Assembly: GCA_022393335.1 (NCBI GenBank)
Contig: JAJEKB010021493.1
Coordinates: 1-64,000, forward strand
DNA: 64,000 bases
Reading direction: 5' to 3'
DNA from: Macrotrachela quadricornifera
Lineage: Eukaryota > Rotifera > Eurotatoria > Philodinida > Philodinidae
The notes under the pieces: model-generated
Seen by the model: the letters and a program-made list of their open reading frames with translations, nothing else
Told to the model about the DNA's origin: nothing
Database searches by the model: none
Made by a program: the position numbers and the translations under genes
In this document: one piece after another, positions 58,888-64,000 of the stretch
How the letters are laid out: each line of letters starts with the position of its first letter
Numbering within the stretch: the first letter of the stretch is position 1

Positions 58888-60257
58888 TTGCTTACATATG
58901 TTTAAGTATATCCATCGTTTTTTTATATAAAAGGTTGTAATACTTTGTAATCCTATCTTTACTCTTCATATAACTAATCTACAAATTCATTTTTCTTTGA
59001 TTATAATTTTTATTATATTGAATATAAAATGAAGCATTGCAAGAAAAGCTTTAGAATCGAATCAGATTGGTTCAACAAATTGAATAAAGAAAATTTTTAT
59101 TGAAAAAATTGAGTCGATACGATGCCAGTGAATTTGTTCTTTTTATTATACGTTTGCATGAGACAAACGAGAATAAACAAATTGTTGTTTACATATTATT
59201 GTGCTGTAGTATTCATACTATTTCTTCGTTGATTTTAATCAGTGCGATATGCCAATAATTACTGATCACTCACACTTTCAATATTTAATATACTCTCCCA
59301 CTATATCGTTGAATAAAATTTAGTTGTTCTATTAATTTGTAAAAGATTTACTCAGTGTTATATTATTTCCAAGGGGGAACAAAAGCGCACTTCTATACTT
59401 TCGCAGTATAAATCGTTGAGGACCGCTGATGCATATGCGTGTCCTGACTTTTATCCATAAAATCAAGCTACATCTGCACTCTATTTTAGTTTTGTATATT
59501 CTAGTTTCAGTTGGAAAAGAGAATCACATATCATCTTACCAAAAGACATTTTCTATCATATACACAATAAAATGACAAGAAACATATCAGAAGACGAAAA
59601 TACATTGTCTGCCACAACTCGCTCGAGAAACGAGAAAATCTTTCAAAGTCTGCATACAACACTCAGTTAACAAACTTAACTGCATCTTTAATAAATAGAT
59701 GATATTACGATACTATCAAGTACTCAATTATAAATAGAGATTGTTTTCCTTTCTATATACATATTCTCAGAGTTTCTCTCTTACTAAAAACGATATAACT
59801 GTGAGCATATTTCAAAAAAAAAATTTTATACCTACTCGATATGAAAAGCAGAAATAAAATACTTATAAGATATTCAATATCAATTTAAAATTAAAAAAGA
59901 TTAGTTAAAAGAAATAATTGATTATGTCTGTATTTAATTTCATCTAAAGTAAACAAAAATAACAGAGAAATAAGTATTTGTCAATTATTAATTAATATTG
60001 ACAATTTCTTCGTCAATATATAAACAATATAAGTTTCTCAATAATTTCAATTGATCCATTTGTCTATCAACTATAATCCATATATCACCATGGATAATAA
60101 CTGATTGATTGATGAAAACAAATAGGACTAAATGTTAATGAAGAGAACATTGAAATTTTCACAGTTATATCTGTCCTAAAGAATATTTACAAATTTTAAT
60201 TAACCAAATAAACGTCTTTTTTGATTGGAAATGACTAAAATTATATGTTGAATGTTT
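58888..60257. other. Spacer between convergent genes
   Basis: The glycoprotein (plus) and ceramidase-like (minus) genes converge here. AT-rich, with no gene or element recognised. ATTAAA-type signals for the minus-strand gene occur near 60200. Confidence 0.45.
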
Positions 60258-61088
60258 CTAAAATGATTCCACTTTTAAACTGAATTGATCACTATTATTT
60301 TCACTAATGTAATAACGAAAGAGAAAGTATAAAGCCAAAGCACAAAGTAAATGCCATAAGGCATGACCTTGAAACCAAGAAGTGGGATAGCAGAGTAAAC
60401 CACCTTTGTTTGACAGATTCCAAATAATAAATGCGACGATGAACGTTATTAAACTGATAATTCCCCATCTTTTTCGTATATTTGAGTGTTGAACAAAGGC
60501 GATAAGTAGTTCAATAACAATAGATATTATAATGAACAAGGCAACTAGTATATTAGTAGGTCCTCCAAGTATCGGAAGCTGAAAACTACATCGTGATACC
60601 AATTCACAAATGACATTGATCAATAGAAAAACACAGACGAAATATTTAATATCCATATGAAAGAATCGTTGAGTACTATAAGATACGAGATAAGCGCAGA
60701 CTAAATATTCAGAAAGAACATCTAATTCAACACCGACACTTGTATAAACAGCATGCATTACCATTGAAGCTGGACCGAGAAAAATTATCAATGATGAAAA
60801 AAATATTGACATAAAATAACTTCTTGTTAAAATATTAATATTCTCATTAAATGAACCCCACATCAATTGCCAAGCAATTAATAAACCAACTATTATAAAA
60901 CCCAAATTGCTAAATGTATTTATAGGTTCAATAAATAATTCATTTGTCGAAATTTCACAATAACCACCCATTTCTCGCTTAGACTTACTTCTCCAGTAAA
61001 TTTCAAGATATATTATTAAAAGAGTCACAGTAGATATACAAACAATCAATGGAATCATAAAAAGATATAAATTTATCTTTGAGTTCAT
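60258..61088 (-). CDS. Alkaline-ceramidase-like seven-helix hydrolase (CREST family)
   Basis: Single exon, 276 residues, from ATG 61088 (a TTG further upstream is in frame but not a eukaryotic start). About seven hydrophobic helices. The CREST metal-hydrolase signature is complete: Ser108 and His112 in GPASMVMHA, Asp123 eleven residues later, and His242/His246 in GHALWH. These reproduce the Ser+4-His, +11-Asp and His-X3-His spacing of human ACER3. YCE (Glu45) and EPINTFSN near the N-terminus correspond to the calcium-binding loop, two residues shorter than in ACER3 and closer to the YCE...EPxNTxSN form of microbial or distant ceramidases. Predicted reaction: hydrolysis of an amide-linked acyl chain from ceramide in the ER or Golgi membrane; the substrate is inferred. 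The shorter loop may indicate a distinct subfamily or transfer. Confidence 0.8.
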   Translation of the reverse strand: MNSKINLYLFMIPLIVCISTVTLLIIYLEIYWRSKSKREMGGYCEISTNELFIEPINTFSNLGFIIVGLLIAWQLMWGSFNENINILTRSYFMSIFFSSLIIFLGPASMVMHAVYTSVGVELDVLSEYLVCAYLVSYSTQRFFHMDIKYFVCVFLLINVICELVSRCSFQLPILGGPTNILVALFIIISIVIELLIAFVQHSNIRKRWGIISLITFIVAFIIWNLSNKGGLLCYPTSWFQGHALWHLLCALALYFLFRYYISENNSDQFSLKVESF

Positions 61089-61109
61089 ATTGTCTATAGA
61101 AAACGACAA

Positions 61110-62142
61110 CCAAATAAATAATCAGCGATTATCTAAAATAATTATTCAAGAATACATTAGTTTATATGAAGGCATCTATAAAGAAATATTGAAAATATTC
61201 TCACAAAGAATAATTGATATCGATATGTCATTTTCTCACCACAGATTCAGATTTGACAATTCTAGATACTATAACATCTCTTTCTCATGATCTTTCTCGA
61301 AATGATCACTTCGAAGCACATGCAACTGTTTAAAATTTTCTAACAAAAAAAGAATTCGAATATCATATTTTTTGACTAAATTAGAAGTGCAAGCATCTGA
61401 AACGATTACGTATTTCATCGTTTCTGTTTAAAACGAGAAATATTCTATTTTACTTTTTCTTTCATGACGAAAATTTCTATTATCGTAACTAATTATATAT
61501 CGTGCAAAATAATTACGTTCATATTCTATTGCATAACTTGCCTTTTGAAATATGATAGTATTATATTTGGCAAAGTACGATGCATAAACGATCGTACTCT
61601 ATCAGTGACGATGTAATTTTGATCAATACTATTTGCTTCAATATGCTCTTCGTCTCGTTTTTTTGGTTCTTTCTTCTTCTTTTCCTCTCGTTGATGATCT
61701 CGTACCTTGAACAGAATACAATTTGGTTTTTAAATCAATAAATTGTATCATTTTTTTAAAGTCATACGTATCTTGATTTGAAAACAAATATTTGTCGCTT
61801 GATTGGAATTTTAATAAAATGTCCATTTATAAAATAATTTCATTTTCAAATAAATTCTTCCCATTCGATTGTTTTTATTCAAGGATAAAAAGAAAAAAAA
61901 AGACATTTCTTTGCTTCGATAAATATTTGTCACGTGCTGATAGTTTGAATAAATCTCAATTAAATAAATAGGCTACGTATATGAATGTGCAAAAAAAAAA
62001 GAATAAATCAATCCATACATTGACACTCTTCAAATCAAAATGAATTTATTCTTTAGAAATGATATTCATGCTCTTAAAATCTTCTACAGGATTAAAGATG
62101 ATAAGAGTATCAAAGTATAATTAAATCGTGTTGCCATTATTA
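61110..62142. other. Spacer with unsupported frames
   Basis: A 62-codon minus-strand frame (61826-61638) with a Lys/Arg/Glu-rich end and a 66-codon plus-strand frame (61090-61290) overlapping the ceramidase start region are seen; neither has family support. Confidence 0.4.
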
Positions 62143-62382
62143 ATGAAAAATAAGAGAGAAAATTATTTTGTTGAATTTGTTTTTTATAATGGCTCATTCT
62201 ACATATATCAATGCAATAACCGAGAGCAAACGTTTCGCCTATCAGATTTCGACAAAATTCGATGGAGCTTAGTAGATATTAACAAGCACAAAAGCGATAC
62301 ATATTATCATTGTGATAATATGTATCATAGTGAACTTTTCTACTGTTTCAATCAAGGAAAAATGTCAAACTGGTGGGTTTAG
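62143..62382 (+). CDS. Small open frame, uncharacterised (79 codons)
   Basis: It opens with an ATG and reads a balanced, Tyr/Asp/Cys-containing sequence (YFVEFVFYNGSFYIYQ, FDKIRWSLVDINKHKSD) to TAG. Composition is more protein-like than its neighbours, but there is no signal peptide, no partner exon and no family I know. It may be a relic exon. Confidence 0.25.
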   Translation: MKNKRENYFVEFVFYNGSFYIYQCNNREQTFRLSDFDKIRWSLVDINKHKSDTYYHCDNMYHSELFYCFNQGKMSNWWV

Positions 62383-62745
62383 ATGAAACAAAACTATTCA
62401 AAAGCGACAATAATCGAACGAAGTTGCTACCTTTCTGCTATTTCATAGACTATGATTTATGATTATCCATGTTAACATCAATTAATTATAGATTATTCGT
62501 CAGTCTATCTTCATGAAGACTATTAATTATTCATTTTTGTACAAATTCTTGAAAATATAGTTAAAAGTATTTCTTTAGACTCCTAGATAACATCTAATAA
62601 TTTCAAATCAATTGATCTGTAAACTTTCTCTTTCCATTATCCGTATTCATCTACAGAAAGTACCAAGTCGGACTTCAATTTTATACATAAGTCGTTCGTC
62701 GATCAAAGAGAAATGTACGTCGGAAAAAAAGTCAGTTTTTCATGA

Positions 62746-62973
62746 ATGGAGAAAGACAGCCTATGTACTCTATTACTTATTCATTTCGATGAAACTACGA
62801 TAGGTTATCACTTTGGAATCATTGGTGGTTTTCTTTTGTTTTTAAAAGATACATATTTCATAATGATAGATCACGAATGCTACACACTTCTACAGATTAA
62901 TGCTTCAGGGAAAGTAGGACTCTTCGTTTCATTGATTTTTTTCCTTTTAATTGTATCGATTATTTTTGAGTGA
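62746..62973 (+). CDS. Small hydrophobic open frame (75 codons)
   Basis: From an ATG, two hydrophobic segments (FGIIGGFLLFL and GLFVSLIFFLLIVSIIF) flank a short polar part with His and Cys, ending in TGA. It could be a small two-helix membrane peptide or chance. No homology recognised. Confidence 0.2.
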   Translation: MEKDSLCTLLLIHFDETTIGYHFGIIGGFLLFLKDTYFIMIDHECYTLLQINASGKVGLFVSLIFFLLIVSIIFE

Positions 62974-63472
62974 AAGAAATAAACAATTTTGGACTGATCT
63001 TTTATTTCCATTACTTGTCGAACAACGATTTCCATTGGTAAGTGACGCCTTCTTTATTCTACTAATTATTTTGTTTTCGATTTATCGATACTCATCGATC
63101 GACGAAATAGCAACTTCTTCATCAGGCTCATAGCTTAGTGGGAGGAATCGATAGAAAGGTCATGATCACTATATGCAATCAATCGTTCTTCAGTCAGCGA
63201 GACAAATGAGACTTTATGAGATAACCTAAAAATAAAATGAGATTGAGGTATTTCGAAAATTGTTTACATAGATTGAGACAAAATTCGAGATACAAATAAG
63301 TTTAATCCATAGAACTAATAAATATTTATCAATCTGCTTCTCTGATATATAAGTAGTCCTGAGTGTTACATCTACAATATAATAAAAATTAACAAATAAA
63401 ATGCTATAAATGATTATTTTCAGCGAAGTAATCCATGCAAATACATGAATAAATCTTTTTAAATATTTCTAA
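62974..63472. other. Spacer
   Basis: Contains TAGCTTAGTGGG at about 63131, a perfect A-box word, but no B box follows at tRNA spacing. No gene called. Confidence 0.4.
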
Positions 63473-63645
63473 TTAACTAGATGATTTACGAAAAACCATG
63501 AGAGTATTTTTAAACCAAGGTAACTTTGAAACGACTCTCAGTCGTGTTTCCAATGCTTGATCATTGACATAGCCAAGTTGCTGAAAAATATTTTTGATAT
63601 ACTGGTTACTTCGACCATTGACATGGAAATGACCACCCTGATCTA
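63473..63645 (-). CDS. Last exon of a minus-strand gene running off the window
   Basis: On the minus strand an acceptor, TTATTTCTAG (about 63646-63655), opens a frame of about 57 codons that ends at TAG 63475-63473. It begins DQGGHFHVNGRSNQY and ends LRVVSKLPWFKNTLMVFRK. The composition is clearly coding, and the ending, a strand with LPWF then a hydrophobic strand, resembles the C-terminus of some SAM-dependent methyltransferases. That is a guess. The in-frame ATG at 63682 lies in the presumed intron. Upstream exons would be beyond position 64000. Confidence 0.5.
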
Positions 63646-63655
63646 GAAATAAAAT

Positions 63656-64000
63656 ATCAAAATATGCAGTTTTCTCGTACATTTTTATATATGACGACTA
63701 CGTTTGTTCCACTTTAGTTATCCATTCAAAACTACGATATTCAAACACGATCAGTAATATAAACCTTAACGTGTTAATACAATTTATCAAAATTCAGTTC
63801 TGAATTATCCACTATGGTCACACATTCACGTTTTAATATTTTCTTCTGTTCAGTCTTTACACTCAAAAATAGTTTTTCAATAGAAATAATAAGAATATGC
63901 TATTATCTTTGCTTCTCTTTTGAATGGTATGAGCTCAATGTTAAAACTAACGATTTAAATTAATTTTAGGCTTACGTTCGTTTTTCTTTTCTTTATTTTT
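63656..64000. other. Probable intron at the window edge
   Basis: No exon for the minus-strand gene is recognisable before the window ends. Confidence 0.4.

Noticed and set aside
63120..63200. Perfect A-box word TAGCTTAGTGGG suggesting a tRNA or SINE
   Set aside because: No B box at tRNA spacing, no cloverleaf and no A-tail or target duplication.
1..64000. CRISPR array, operon or bacterial-type promoter signals
   Set aside because: No regularly spaced direct repeats, and gene structure with introns and poly(A) signals is plainly eukaryotic.

Overview
The window is AT-rich eukaryotic DNA with GT-AG introns (many of only 48-95 bp, some of 1.5-6 kb), AATAAA poly(A) signals and a dense load of small terminal-inverted-repeat transposons. 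The best organism guess, by inference only, is a bdelloid rotifer, perhaps Rotaria-like. Reasons: very high A+T, a decayed gene with the receiver-like / ADP-ribosyltransferase / TPR order I associate with that group, a GH19 chitinase, a bacterial-looking small membrane protein, and AG acceptors just upstream of start codons, as expected where spliced-leader trans-splicing occurs.

Layout. 1-19 kb is gene-poor: a Tc1-like element (2836-3760), a fold-back (4895-5296), a piggyBac-type MITE with TTAA ends (6645-7245) and a weaker one (11507-11766), one exon coding a disordered protein ending in a CaaX box (7816-8238), a degraded small secreted/membrane gene (14443-14843), a LINE reverse-transcriptase remnant (15083-16069), a Tc1-like MITE (16840-17055) and a mariner-like MITE (18728-19303). 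19-35 kb holds a three-exon FkbM-type methyltransferase, a broken TIMP-like gene, a four-helix membrane protein, a two-exon secreted GH19 chitinase (minus strand) and a four-exon papain-family peptidase fused to a C-terminal receiver/TIR-like domain; its catalytic cysteine lies on a 20-nt microexon. 35-44 kb is a repeat block with a decayed receiver-ADP-ribosyltransferase-TPR gene into which a complete tRNA-derived SINE has inserted, with a TA-flanked MITE at its 3' end. It also holds an intact alpha-arrestin and a mariner-like element with a transposase remnant.

44.4-58.8 kb is one ten-exon gene for a 654-residue type I membrane glycoprotein of a family I cannot name. It has 21- and 27-nt microexons. 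Introns 1 and 3 are swollen by transposons, including hAT MITEs nested inside another hAT-like element inside a long-inverted-repeat transposon. 60.2-61.1 kb is an alkaline-ceramidase-like enzyme with all zinc and catalytic positions kept. The right edge carries the last exon of a truncated minus-strand gene.

The genes do not form a pathway. Several are surface or secretory (glycosylation-type methyltransferase, chitinase, glycoprotein, ceramidase, TIMP-like). All exon joins were made by eye by matching GT-AG sites, phase and family motifs; no search or transcript data were available.
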